From NCBI GenBank assembly GCA_029339505.1, contig JAQISU010000022.1:20695001-20759000 (forward strand): a DNA stretch of 64,000 bases. Direction: 5' to 3'. Origin of the DNA: Unio delphinus (taxonomy: Eukaryota > Mollusca > Bivalvia > Unionida > Unionidae). Position numbers and translations under genes: made by a program. The notes below the pieces were generated by a model, which saw nothing but the letters and a program-made list of their open reading frames with translations, ran no database searches and was not told the DNA's origin. Each line of letters begins with the position of its first letter. Within the stretch, counting starts at the first letter, position 1. Positions 1 to 13,200 of this stretch are shown here, one piece after another.

Positions 1-539
1 GTTCTATATAGTTACACTTACACAAGGCCATTCAGGAGTTCAGTACAGTAACACTCTTAGAACAATGCAAGAGTTCTGTATAGTAACACTCGCTTTGAGA
101 AATGAAAGAGCTCTGTATACAGAGCCATTCAAGGATTCTGTAAAGTAACACTCACATGGAGCCATGCTTGAGTTCTGTATATTAATACTCACATGAGGCC
201 ATACAAGAGTTCTGTACAGTAACAATCACATGAGGCCATACAAGAGTTCTGTATAGTAACACTCACATGAGGCCATACAAGAGTTCTGTACAGTAACAAT
301 CACATGAGGCCATACAAGAGTTCTGTATAGTAACACTCACATGAAGCGATTGAAGAGTTCTGTAAAGTAACACTCATATGAGGCCATACAAGAGTTCCGT
401 ACAGTAACACTTACATGAGGCCATACAAGAGTCTGTACAGTAACAATCACATGAGGCCATGCAAGAGTTCCGTACAGTAACACTCACATGAGGCCATGCA
501 AGAGTTCCGTACAGTAACACTCACATAAGGCCATGCAAA
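1..539. repeat. 37-bp tandem repeat, about 14 units
   Basis: Core unit GTTCTGTACAGTAACACTCA followed by CATGAGGCCATACAAGA; some units carry small indels. It continues beyond the left edge and lies in the FBXO38 intron after exon 11. Open frames in it are by-products. Confidence 0.95.
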
Positions 540-814
540 AATTCTGGCTAAACAAGACTAATCAGTGTACGCAATGTTTAATACTTACACAATTTTCAAC
601 TTGTGTGCTTTCTTTTCTATTCTCAATCAGAATTAACCATTTTATTAAATGCATCAATAACAACAATGCAGGTATATTTCTTTCCTCTAATCTAGATGTC
701 GTATATACAAAAGGTGTCAGTTCTGACTTCCTGTAAGTCTGCATACTATTTTATAAATCATGTAAACAGGATATTTTGTAAGAAAGTTCTAAGTTCATCT
801 GTTTCAGAACAATC

Positions 815-1190
815 AAAACTGACCAACAAAATAAGTATTAAGACCGATTACTGACTAAGAAATAAGTATTCAAACTAGTTACTGCCAAACAAAAGAAGTA
901 TTCAAATGGATTACTGACCTCAAAAATAAATATTCAAACTGATTACTGTCATCAGAAATAAATACTAAAACTTAATACTTTGTTAAGAAATAAGTATTCA
1001 AACTGATTACTGACCTAAGAAGTATTCAAACTGATTACTGACCTAAGAAGTATTCAAACTAATTACTAATCTAGGAAAAAAGTATTAAAGCTGATTACTG
1101 ACCTAAGAATTAAGTATACAAACATATTCATGACCAAAGAAACAAGTATTCAAACTGATTACTGACCTAGGAAAATAAGTTTAAAAAGTA
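815..1190. repeat. Degenerate tandem repeat, about 30-37 bp
   Basis: Around eleven diverged copies of AAGTATTCAAACTGATTACT followed by GACCTAAGAAAT, lying between the donor of FBXO38 exon 11 and the 37-bp array. Confidence 0.8.
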
Positions 1191-1227
1191 ATTACTGATA
1201 TGAGAAACAGAAACAATGAATACATAC

Positions 1228-1304
1228 CACTGAAGAAGTAAATTCCTTTATTAGGATTCTCCAACTGCCTATACTGGGGAATGCCATATACAAACATGGT
1301 GAAT
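1228..1304 (-). CDS. FBXO38: FBXO38 exon 11 (last coding exon in window)
   Basis: 77 bp, phase 2 in and phase 1 out. It codes [20 protein letters not shown] then IYFFSG. This fits the human stretch with YPWGREIYTLEG and joins exon 10 in frame. The acceptor is TTTATAG|ATTCACC and the donor TTCAGTG|GTATGT. The acceptor region is repeated upstream by a 56-bp tandem duplication. I found no further exon between 1 and 1227. Confidence 0.82.
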
Positions 1305-3998
1305 CTATAAACAAAATAAAACAAGGAAAATGATTCTGTACATTTCCAAACATGGTGAATCTATAAACAAAATAAAAGAAGGTAAATGATTCTGTACATT
1401 TCCAAACATGGTGAATCTATAAACAAAATAAAAGAAGGTAAATGATTCTGTACATTTCCAAACATGTGACACTGCCTAGTGAGAAACAAACCAAGTAAAT
1501 TATTTAAAAAGTATGTCATAAATACTATTATTTAATCTTAATCAAAGGTATTTTTACTAAGTCACCCTTATTTTCTTCCCCTCTAAACTATGATTACGGA
1601 CCTAGCTATTAATGACAAATGCACTGCTAATGGTCGTATCGTGATCTCAACAATTTGCTCAGTAGGACCTTAGACAAGAAAATCAGTTGGAAAACCAATG
1701 TTTGGTCATGAATGGTCAGGGACAATTCTTCTACATGATAATAATAACTCTGACTGAAAAGCAAAATTCTATAGTCAAGTTATGCTGTGTTAACTTAAAA
1801 GAATGGGCCACAATTCAACTCAATGAAAATATGAAAATACGGAAATGTTGAATTTAAACTCTTTCAAGGTCTCATCTATACAAGCTGCATGCCAATTTTG
1901 GTCCAAATCCAACAGGTCTTGTTAAAAACTGGGAAAATACCTCCTGGCATTGAAGTCATGAAATGCTATAAATTAAACTCTCAGCAATATGAAGTTTCAT
2001 GACAAGCTTGGTTCAAATTCATCACATTTTTGTGAAGTTATCTTGCAGAAATCAAAGTTAAAAAGAAGAACAATCAGGGAGCACAACTGTTCTCAATGAG
2101 ACTAACCCCATATCAGGCATTTAAGTTTATGAAACAATTTTCCTACTGAACTGCTTCCAAAATACATTCAATGGTTCTTAAGGTCATTCAATTTAAACAT
2201 AAATGGTACCAAGGGAAGGCAATTTGGTCAAAATATATGCCGTAATACTGACTGCTCATAGTTCAAATGAAAATTCTAAACTATTTCTAAATTACATCTA
2301 TGGGTAACTACTCCAAATTGTAAGTGCTTCTGGCTGTACTAAGTATGCTTTACTGTAACAGCCTTAAGCTTTGCTGATTTCAGGCAACATCTCATATGAG
2401 ACTGACAGTCATATACTCATGGTTCCCACTATGAAATGAAGTCATATGGACATTCTTTTGCATACCAGGGCCCAGCAATGTGGAACGAATTGCCCACCAA
2501 AATTAGACACAAAGACACAGTGATCCCTTTCAAGAGTGTTCTTAAAACAAACCTTTTTCGACTGCAAGAACAAACTTAAAGACCTAATAATGTTTCCTAA
2601 CTTAAATTTTTCAGCATTTTTAAATTTTATATCAAAGTGAAAAACAGGTCTATATTTGGCTTGGAAGTTGTTAAAATTTCATTCCATATAGGTTTAAAGG
2701 TGACTCACAGAAGCATACTGATAAAAAAGTATCACACAGTTAGCTCCAGTCTAGCTGTTATTGGGTACCAGGCACCAGTTCTACTCAACATCTTAGACTT
2801 TATTATAAAAATTACATTTTTCAAATATCTCTCTTGGTGTTTCTTCTAAATAATCTTTTACAGACATCAAGGATTACATAAGCCCCCTTCTTGTCAAGCC
2901 ATCCTTTTCTTTATCTACATAAAATAGTTTAACTCTGAGGTTAATTTTGGGTGTGGAGGGAGGGAGGGAGGGAGGGAGGGAGCGGTGAACTTGAACTTGA
3001 TGCAGCCTAAAATACATACAAATTAAAGATTTCCAGAAGGTTCATCCATGATTCCATTCGATGCCTGTTATGCAATGTCTCACTAGGGATGGGACTGTAG
3101 TCATACAGGTAACAGGAACCATAGTCATAATCCTTCAAGTTCTGCCGAAGCAAGTGCTCATAGTTTTTGATCTGAAAAAGAACATAAAAATGACCATTTG
3201 TAAACTCTCTGCATTTTAAGAAAGAAATGATTTTAAACAAATATGCAAATTTTTTACCCAAACCACACTATTTTCACATTCCTTGGAAGGTCTAACAATT
3301 TATTTATAAAAAGTGCAAATTAATACTTGCAAAATTATCGGTAATTATTTACTATCTATACTGAAAGAAAACACACAATGGATGCTGCCATATAAGCAAT
3401 AGTTAAAAGTTTTAAAGTATTCTGAATATTTTGTTAAAACGTTTTTGCAACTCAGCTGGTGTCAATGTCAATGGACATTTTTGCATCTTCAATATTGCCA
3501 AAAGTTGTATAACAATACCAAACACACTGATACCAAGGTACTGGCACATAAATCTGCCATCATTACAGACTTCCTGAAGGAGTACAACTTACAAACTTTA
3601 CCACATAATCCTTAAAGCTCAATTTAACTGCAGGAGATTTTCTGGGACTGAATCTCATCATCTAAAGATTCAAGGAGGAATAGATAATTTCAAAACCACC
3701 ATGTGGTTTGAAGTGCATGTTTCCAGTGAATGAACAAAAAAACATGAATACAAAATAGCATTTAATAACTGGAATTATATGAGACTGAGCAAGTGTGTTG
3801 AGGTGCATGGGGAAATACTTCAAGAAGATGCATTGACATACTTCACATACTTCACATACTAAACTACTAATGAGCTTTAATGTACAGTACAGCAATAGTC
3901 AGAACTTTTCAAATACTCCTTGTATGTGTATACATTCTATATTATTATTATACTGTATGTGTATGCAGACTACATTATTATTATTATTATTATTATTA

Positions 3999-4030
<32 letters not shown>

Positions 4031-4059
4031 GTTATAATATTGTATGTGTACGCAGACTA

Positions 4060-4096
<37 letters not shown>

Positions 4097-4119
4097 ATAT
4101 TGTATGTGTACGCAGACTA

Positions 4120-4172
<53 letters not shown>

Positions 4173-6105
4173 TGTATGTATATTATTATATTGTATGTGT
4201 ATGCAGACTTTTATTATTATATTGTATGTGTATGTAGACCATATAATTATATTGTATGTGTATGCAGACTATATTATTATATTGTATGTGTATGCAGACT
4301 ATATTATTATATTGTATGTGTATGTAGACTATATTATTATATTGTATGTGTATGCAGACTTTTATTATTATATTGTATGTGTATCCAGACCATATAATTA
4401 TATTGTATGTGTATGTAGACTATATTATTATATTGTATGTGTATCCAGACCATATAATTATATTGTATGTGTATGTAGACTATATTATTATACTGTATGT
4501 GTATCCAGACCATATAATTATATTGTATGTGTATGTAGACTATATTATTATATTGTATGTGTATGCAGACTATATTATTATATTGTATGTGTATGAAGAC
4601 TATATTATTATATTGTATGTGTATGTAGACCATATAATTATATTGTATGTGTATGTAGACTATATTATTATATTGTATGTGTATGCAGACTTTTATTATT
4701 ATATTGTATGTGTATCCAGACTATATCATTATATTGTATATGTATGTAGACTATATTATTATATTGTATATGTATCCAGACCATATAATTATATTGTATG
4801 TGTATGTAGACTATATTATTATATTGTATGTGTATCCAGACTATATCATTATATTGTATGTGTATGCAGACTATTATCATTATACTGTATGTGTATGCAG
4901 ACTATATTATTATATTGTATGTGTATGCAGACTACATTATTATATTGTATGTGTATGCAGGCTATATTATTACATACATGCCAACCCCTGACGAGGAAAA
5001 AGTGTAATCCCAGTGGTCAAAAAGCAGAATCCAAGCAGAAAAAGCGTAATCCACATATAACATGCTAAAATTTCAATAAACAATGATTTATTTGCCCCTC
5101 TCATCTTTTAACATCCTTTACTGTTTCAAGTTTTCATATGTAGCACTTTTAGCTTTACACACATCGCCTAGAAACCATATTAAGACTTTTTGCACCAAAC
5201 ATTTAAATTCTTTCCAGACGGTCGGAAAGAGATGTCATGTGATACAATGCTCATGTCTTAATATTTATAGGATTTTGTTATTTTTTGTTTCGATTTTTTG
5301 GGGCTGCCTTTTTCTAATTATCTGGGAAATTTTTGAAAGGAGATATTTTTGCTCAAATAAATGCAGTGACTAAAATAAAATATACTTTTTAGCGCTAAAT
5401 ATTTCAGGCTGGTTCGGCAGAAAGTTTGAATTAGATCATTGAATCTGCGTGTAAAGATTAAATTTTGAAAACTAGTCTGCTCTCTCCTCACTAAGCCTAC
5501 AGATACTATAAATAGAATTCGAGGTCGACAGTAGAACCAGGTTAGCTATAAATAGAACATGATACTGTTAGGAAAGTCAATGATCAAGTGTACTCTTATA
5601 TTGTAGTTACGTAAAAGCCATCTTTTCTAAAATATGGTCTGTGTGATTAATGGAATGTCAATAATAACGAGAAAACAAATAATTGATTTTCTTGGGAGGT
5701 GGATATACCGAAAAAGCGTAATCCATATACGTTTAAGCGTAATGCACAATTTAGTGACAAAAAGCATAATGATTACACCAAAAGTGTAATGGTTGGCATG
5801 TATGTTATTATATTGTATCTGCATGCACAAACTATATTATTATATTGTATGTGTATGCAGACTATATTATTATATTGTATGTGTATGCAGACTATATTAT
5901 TATATTGTATGTGTATGCAGACTATATTATTATATTGTATGTGTATGCAGACTATATTATTATATTGTATGTGTATGCAGACTATATTATTATATTGTAT
6001 GTGTATGCAGACTATATTATTATATTGCATGTGTATGCAGACTATATTATTATAATGTATGTGTATGCCGACTATTATTATTATATTGTATGTGTATGCA
6101 GACTA

Positions 6106-6148
<43 letters not shown>

Positions 6149-7249
6149 TTTATTATATTGTATGTGTATGCAGACTATATTATTATTATTATATTGTATG
6201 TGTATGCAGACTATATTATACTGTATGTGTATGCAGACTATATTATTATTATATTGTATATGTATGCAGACTATATTATTATTATATTGTATGTGTATGC
6301 AGACTATATTATTATTATTATTATATTGCATGTGTATGCAGACTATATTATTATTATTATTATATTGTATGTGTATGCAGACTATATTATTATTATTATA
6401 TCGTATGTGTATGCAGACTATATTATTATTATATTGTATGTGTATGCAGACTATATTATTATTATTATTATATTGTATGTGTATGCAGACTATATTATTA
6501 TTATATTGTATGTGTATGCAGACTATATTATTATTATTATATTGTATATGTATGCAGACTATATTATTATTATATTGTATGTGTATGCAGACTATATTAT
6601 TATTATTATTATATTGCATGTGTATGCAGACTATATTATTATTATTATTATATTGCATGTGTATGCAGACTATATTATTATTATTATTATATTGTATGTG
6701 TATGCAGACTATATTATTATTATTATATTGTATGTGTATGCAGACTATATTATACTGTATGTGTATGCAGACTATATTATTATTATATTGTATATGTATG
6801 CAGACTATATTATTATTATATTGTATGTGTATGCAGACTATATTATTATTATTATTATATTGCATGTGTATGCAGACTATATTATTATTATTATTATATT
6901 GTATGTGTATGCAGACTATATTATTATATTGTATGTGTATGCAGACTATATTATTATATTGTATGTGTATGCAGACTATATTATTATATTGTATGTGTAT
7001 GCAGACTATATTATTATATTGTATGTGTATGCAGACTATATTATTATATTGTATGTGTATGCAGACTATATTATTATATTGTATGTGTATGCAGACTATA
7101 TTATTATATTGTATGTGTATGCAGACTATATTATTATATTGTATGTGTATGCAGAATATATTATTATATTGTATGTGTATGCAGACTATATTATTATATT
7201 GTATGTGTATGCCGACTATTATTATTATATTGTATGTGTATGCAGACTA

Positions 7250-7286
<37 letters not shown>

Positions 7287-10200
7287 TTTATTATATTGTA
7301 TGTGTATGCAGACTATATTATTATTATTATATTGTATGTGTATGCAGACTATATTATACTGTATGTGTATGCAGACTATATTATTATTATATTGTATATG
7401 TATGCAGACTATATTATTATTATATTGTATGTGTATGCAGACTATATTATTATTATTATTATATTGCATGTGTATGCAGACTATATTATTATTATTATTA
7501 TATTGTATGTGTATGCAGACTATATTATTATATTGTATGTGTATGCAGACTATATTATTATATTGTATGTGTATGCAGACTATATCATTATATTGTATGT
7601 GTATGCAGACATTATTATATTGTATGTGTATGCAGACTATATCATTATATTGTATGTGTATGCACAGACTATATTATTATATATCATGTGTATGCAGACT
7701 ATATTATCCTTATATTGTTCCAAATGTGACTTAATTATAAAATATTAAATGAACACCCTATGACTCCTAACTCCACACTCACTTCAATCCCATCTGAAAA
7801 CTGAAATAAAAACAAACTTTAACTGGGTGGATGGTCAGGCAAAGAGATGGACGTAGAAAATGGAGGGTTACCAAATCAATGTAGAATGGTAATATGTCTC
7901 ATACATATTCAGAGTAGAGCATACAATTCTGACACTGATTATATGCAGTGTTCAACCAAGCTAACATGTCACTGACTAAAGTATTATTTTCTTACCTCAT
8001 GTAGGGGTCTAAGTATAACCAGACGACTTTGCTCTGGAGGTAGCTGATACACCTGATCCAAAAGATGTTCCTCATCAAACTTCCTACACTGGCTTACTTT
8101 GACCCGTTTTACTCGTGGACATAACTGGATGTCCACCTTCTTCAACACCCTGCAACCACTTGCTGTAAAGAAAATTACCTATAGTAATCATTACATGTGT
8201 GCAGTTTTCTTTACTGTGACAATAACAATAATTTTTCTAATAAGCCACAATTCCTCTGTAAATGAATTTGTGTACAAAATATTCCCTTGGTTCATACATA
8301 AAACCATGCAAGATTGTTTTTCTTACAATATAAATAAATCATATACCGAATATCTACATTTGGATTTTTTTAAACATAAAAAATATGTATTCAAACAACT
8401 TGTGTGTGATGCCTATTTGAGTAAAGCTGATATAACAACAAGATTCCTACACAAGGACTGGCTCTCTACTGGCTGAAAAGAATTTCCAGGAATTCAAGAC
8501 CATGTAATCCCTTAAAATGCTGAATGTTTAAACTATCTCTGCTATTCTTCAGCAAAAATAAGATTTTCAAATTTGCTGCTGTGGTATACATACTGGATGT
8601 CAGATTGGTAACATTTTCATTTAGGACAAACAAAACATCATAAGAAGTTGTCCGGTAGAAATCCCATGCTAATATAACTTTCTGCTGCTGAGAAGTAATG
8701 AAAAAAGTTTTAAAGATGGCTGCCATAGTAGCCATAGCCAGACTGGATATCAGATTTGCACCATTTCTATTTAGGACCAACTGGACATCATAAGAAGTCT
8801 TTTGATGAAAGAACAATATTGATATGATCATTCATCTAGAGGCTGTAGCGACCATATTGAGTGTCTGTAAAATTTAAAAGGCAATTTCTCCAAGTAGCTC
8901 ATGAAGAATAGTGAAAATAAGCTTGTGCTAATGGGCTGACCTACAATGGATGACCCACAAAGCATTATCACACAAATTCTTCTGGTGTATGAATGCTTAT
9001 GACATACAGATAAAACAGGCCTGATCACATACGAATATTAAATAATGACTATGTCTAAGCTTGTCACATGTCATCCATGATTTCACATCAGAAATGCACC
9101 TCTCTACACCTTGGATAGTAGCATCAACTTCAGTTGGGTGGCTAGATTTGCATATTTGTGTGTCATCAGTGTACAATTGGTGAGACATTGGATGATGATC
9201 TATGACACTTGAGAGTGGCTGAATGTATAAAATGAAGAGAACAGGTCCAAGAACAGACCCCTGATAAACTGTGCTGGAGTGTATTCCATTTGCAAAAACA
9301 ATTTGTGTCCTGTTCACTAAGTAAAACTTGAACCACAGCAAGGCTGTAGTGAGAATGCCAAATACAAGCTGAAGATGGTGAAGTAATATATCATGGTCTA
9401 TTCAAGGCACCATTTTACAATGATATGTGAATTAATCTTGCATTATTCAAGACAACAATGTAGATTAATATGTGTATTAATCTTGTATTATTCCAGGCAC
9501 CATACTAGAGTAATATGCATATTAATCTTGCATTATTCAAGGTACCATATTACAGTAATATGCATATTAATCTTGCATTATCCAAGGTACCATATTACAG
9601 TAATATGTGTATTAATCTTGTATTATTCAAGGTACCATATTACAGTAATATGTGTATTAATCTTGTATTATTCAAGGTACCATATTACAGTAATGTGTGC
9701 ATTAATCTTGCATTATCCAAGGTACCATATTACAGTAATGTGTGCATTAATCTTGCATTATCCAAGGTATCATATTACAGTAATATGTGCATTAATCTTG
9801 CATTATCCAAGGTATCATATTACAGTAATGTGTGCATTAATCTTGCATTATCCAAGGTATCATATTACAGTAATATGTGTATTAATCTTGCATTATCCAA
9901 GGTACCATATTACAGTAATGTGTTCATTAATCTTGCATTATTCAAGGTACCATATTACAGTAATGTGTGTATTAATTTTGCATTATCCAAGGTACCATAT
10001 TACAGTAATGTGTGTATTAATCTTGCATTATCCAAGGTACCATATTACAGTAATGTGTGCATTAATCTTGCATTATCCAAGGTATCATATTACAGTAATA
10101 TGTTCATTAATCTTGTATTATCCAAGGTACCATATTACAGAAATGTGTGCATTAATCTTGCATTATCCAAGGTACCATATTACAGTAATATGTGTATTAA

Positions 10201-13200
10201 TCTTGCATTGTCCAAGGTACCATATTACAGTAATGTGTGCATTAATCTTGCATTATCCAAGGTACCATATTACAGTAATGTGTGCATTAATCTTGCATTA
10301 TTCAAGGTACCATATTACAGTAATGTGTTCATTAATCTTGCATTATCCAAGGTACCATATTACAGTAATGTGTTCATTAATCTTGCATTATCCAAGGTAC
10401 CATATTACAGTAATGTGTTCATTAATCTTGTATTATCCAAGGTATCATATTACAGTAATGTGTGCATTAATCTTGCATTATCCAAGGTACCATATTACAG
10501 TAATGTGTTCATTAATCTTGCATTATTCAAGGTACCATATTACAGTAATGTATGCATTAATCTTGCATTATCCAAGGTATCATATTACAGTAATATGTTC
10601 ATTAATCTTGCATTATCCAAGGTACCATATTACAGTAATATGTGTATTAATCTTGCATTATCCAAGGTACCATATTACAGTAATATGTTCATTAATCTTG
10701 CATTATCCAAGGTACCATATTACAGTAATATGTGCATTAATCTTGCATTATCCAAGGTACCATATTACAGTAATGTGTGCATTAATCTTGCATTATCCAA
10801 GGTACCATATTACAGTAATGTGTGCATTAATCTTGCATTATTCAAGGTACCATATTACAGTAATGTGTGCATTAATCTTGCATTATCCAAGGTACCATAT
10901 TACAGTAATGTGTGCATTAATCTTGCATTATCCAAGGTATCACATTACAGTAATATGTGCATTAATCTTGCATTATCCAAGGTATCACATTACAGTAATG
11001 TGTGCATTAATCTTGCATTATCCAAGGTACCATATTACAGTAATATGTGTATTAATCTTGCATTATCCAAGGTACCATATTACAGTAATGTGTGCATTAA
11101 TCTTGCATTATCCAAGGTACCATATTACAGTAATGTGTGCATTAATCTTGCATTATCCAAGGTACCATATTACAGTAATGTGTGCATTAATCTTGCATTA
11201 TCCAAGGTACCATATTACAGTAATGTGTGCATTAATCTTGCATTATCCAAGGTACCATATTACAGTAATGTGTTTATTAATCTTGCATTATCCAAGGTAC
11301 CATATTACAGTAATGTGTGCATTAATCTTGCATTATCCAAGGTATCATATTACAGTAATATGTGTATTAATCTTGCATTATCCAAGGTACCATATTACAG
11401 TAATGTGTTCATTAATCGTGCATTATTCAAGGTACCATATTACAGTAATGTATGCATTAATTATGCATTATCCAAGGTATCATATTACAGTAATATGTTC
11501 ATTAATCTTGCATTATCCAAGGTACCATATTACAGTAATGTGTGCATTAATCTTGCATTATCCAAGGTACCATATTACAGTAATGTGTTCATTAATCTTG
11601 CATTATTCAAGGTACCATATTACAGTAATATGTGTATTAATTTTGCATTATCCAAGGTACCATATTACAGTAATGTGTTTATTAATCTTGCATTATCCAA
11701 GGTACCATATTACAGTAATGTGTGTATTAATCTTGCATTATCCAAGGTATCATATTACAGTAATGTATGTATTAATCTTGCATTATCCAAGGTACCATAT
11801 TACAGTAATGTGTGCATAATTTGGAGTAGTTAATTAGACTGCATGTAGATAAATACAGACCAGTGATAAATTCCAGATTAGGACATCTCTCCAACACCAA
11901 ATCAGTGATTCCCACCATCTTCAGAGTCACACATTTCAGCTGCTCACTTTTCAGTCTCAGAACCTGAAATATAGCTTTCTTCTGAGCTTTTGCATTAAAA
12001 CTACAATCATTACTTCAGTATAAGTGTTTTGCTGAATTAGTATTGTATTTTATTGCATACAGAACACATCTTGATCTGCTGAAAAAAGTAGCGATGTTTG
12101 TGTCCCCTGCATACATCAATCTGCATGCTGCCCTCTTTCAATGTGTGGGTTAAACGCCATCTTATAACAAAACATATAACATTGGTATTTATGTGCCCTG
12201 CATACATCAATCTGCATGCTGCCCTCTTTCTATGTGTGGGTTAAACACCATCTTATAACAAAACATATATGGAACTGATACATTATTTCATAAACCCACC
12301 TAATATTTATCCTTTTGCACATGCAATATTAAATTCTACTGTCATTTCATCAAAGCAGGTCACTAATTGCAAAAGTATACGAAGGTACTTTCAAATCTAA
12401 TTTGCAACTTGTGTCGTAATAATATGATTTTTGACATATCATCAGTACAATATGTTTATTGCCTGTAAGCACAATTTACAAAACCTATTTCATAATTTTA
12501 CATGAGCAGTCCTTACGTACAAAATTATCTTTTTTTATAAATTATACATGAAGGAAGTAAAATAATATTACTGTACTGATATTTTACGTGCTCATTGCAT
12601 AAAAAATTATCAAATATCTTTTTTTATAAATTATACATGAAGGCAGCAAAATAATATTACTGTACTAATATTATATTCATGTGAATTGCTCCACTGACTC
12701 ACAGCTGTCAAAGAATTTAAAGATCTCTATTCTGAAGTGGAGCGTTTTTTTTTTTTACACAGCAATGAGATTGGCCTTTATCTCCAAGAGGTTGACATGA
12801 AAGATTTTCTCTTTCAGAGTCCACCTCCTACTAACCGTCATGGTTGCAGGGCAGTAAGTGGGCCACTAAAAAATGAACTTGTGTCTGTGCAGATCATAAT
12901 CTCAAACTGGGGAACTTCCAATAGGATTCAAGCCACCAACTACTCCCCGTCCTGTCACCGGTGACAGTTAATATTAATGACCAATATCTGGGTGTTGCGG
13001 AGCCAGATTCCAAATGCAATGGTTGCATGAAGAGAATGCCCATGATCGAGCAAATCCATTGCCATAAAGAGAAGACAAAGGAGAAGTTCTCCTGCTGAGA
13101 CAGATGTCTCAATGGAAACATGTATTGTGAGATGGACGCTTAAGGAACAACTGAGGAGAGTAAAGCCACATCATGATCCAGGAAAGGTTCTATCAAGAAA

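Noticed and set aside
3880..7748. Long open frames (up to about 650 codons) on both strands rich in Tyr/Ile/Cys or Asn
   Set aside because: Translations of the 30-bp/ATT array; open in several frames simultaneously because the unit is a multiple of three and lacks stops.
8466..8831. 121-codon minus-strand frame with an internal duplication
   Set aside because: The duplication is at DNA level within an intron, and no domain or conserved start is visible.
9393..11833. 808- and 772-codon open frames
   Set aside because: Translations of the 45-bp array in two overlapping frames; no start context, no splice sites and no homology.
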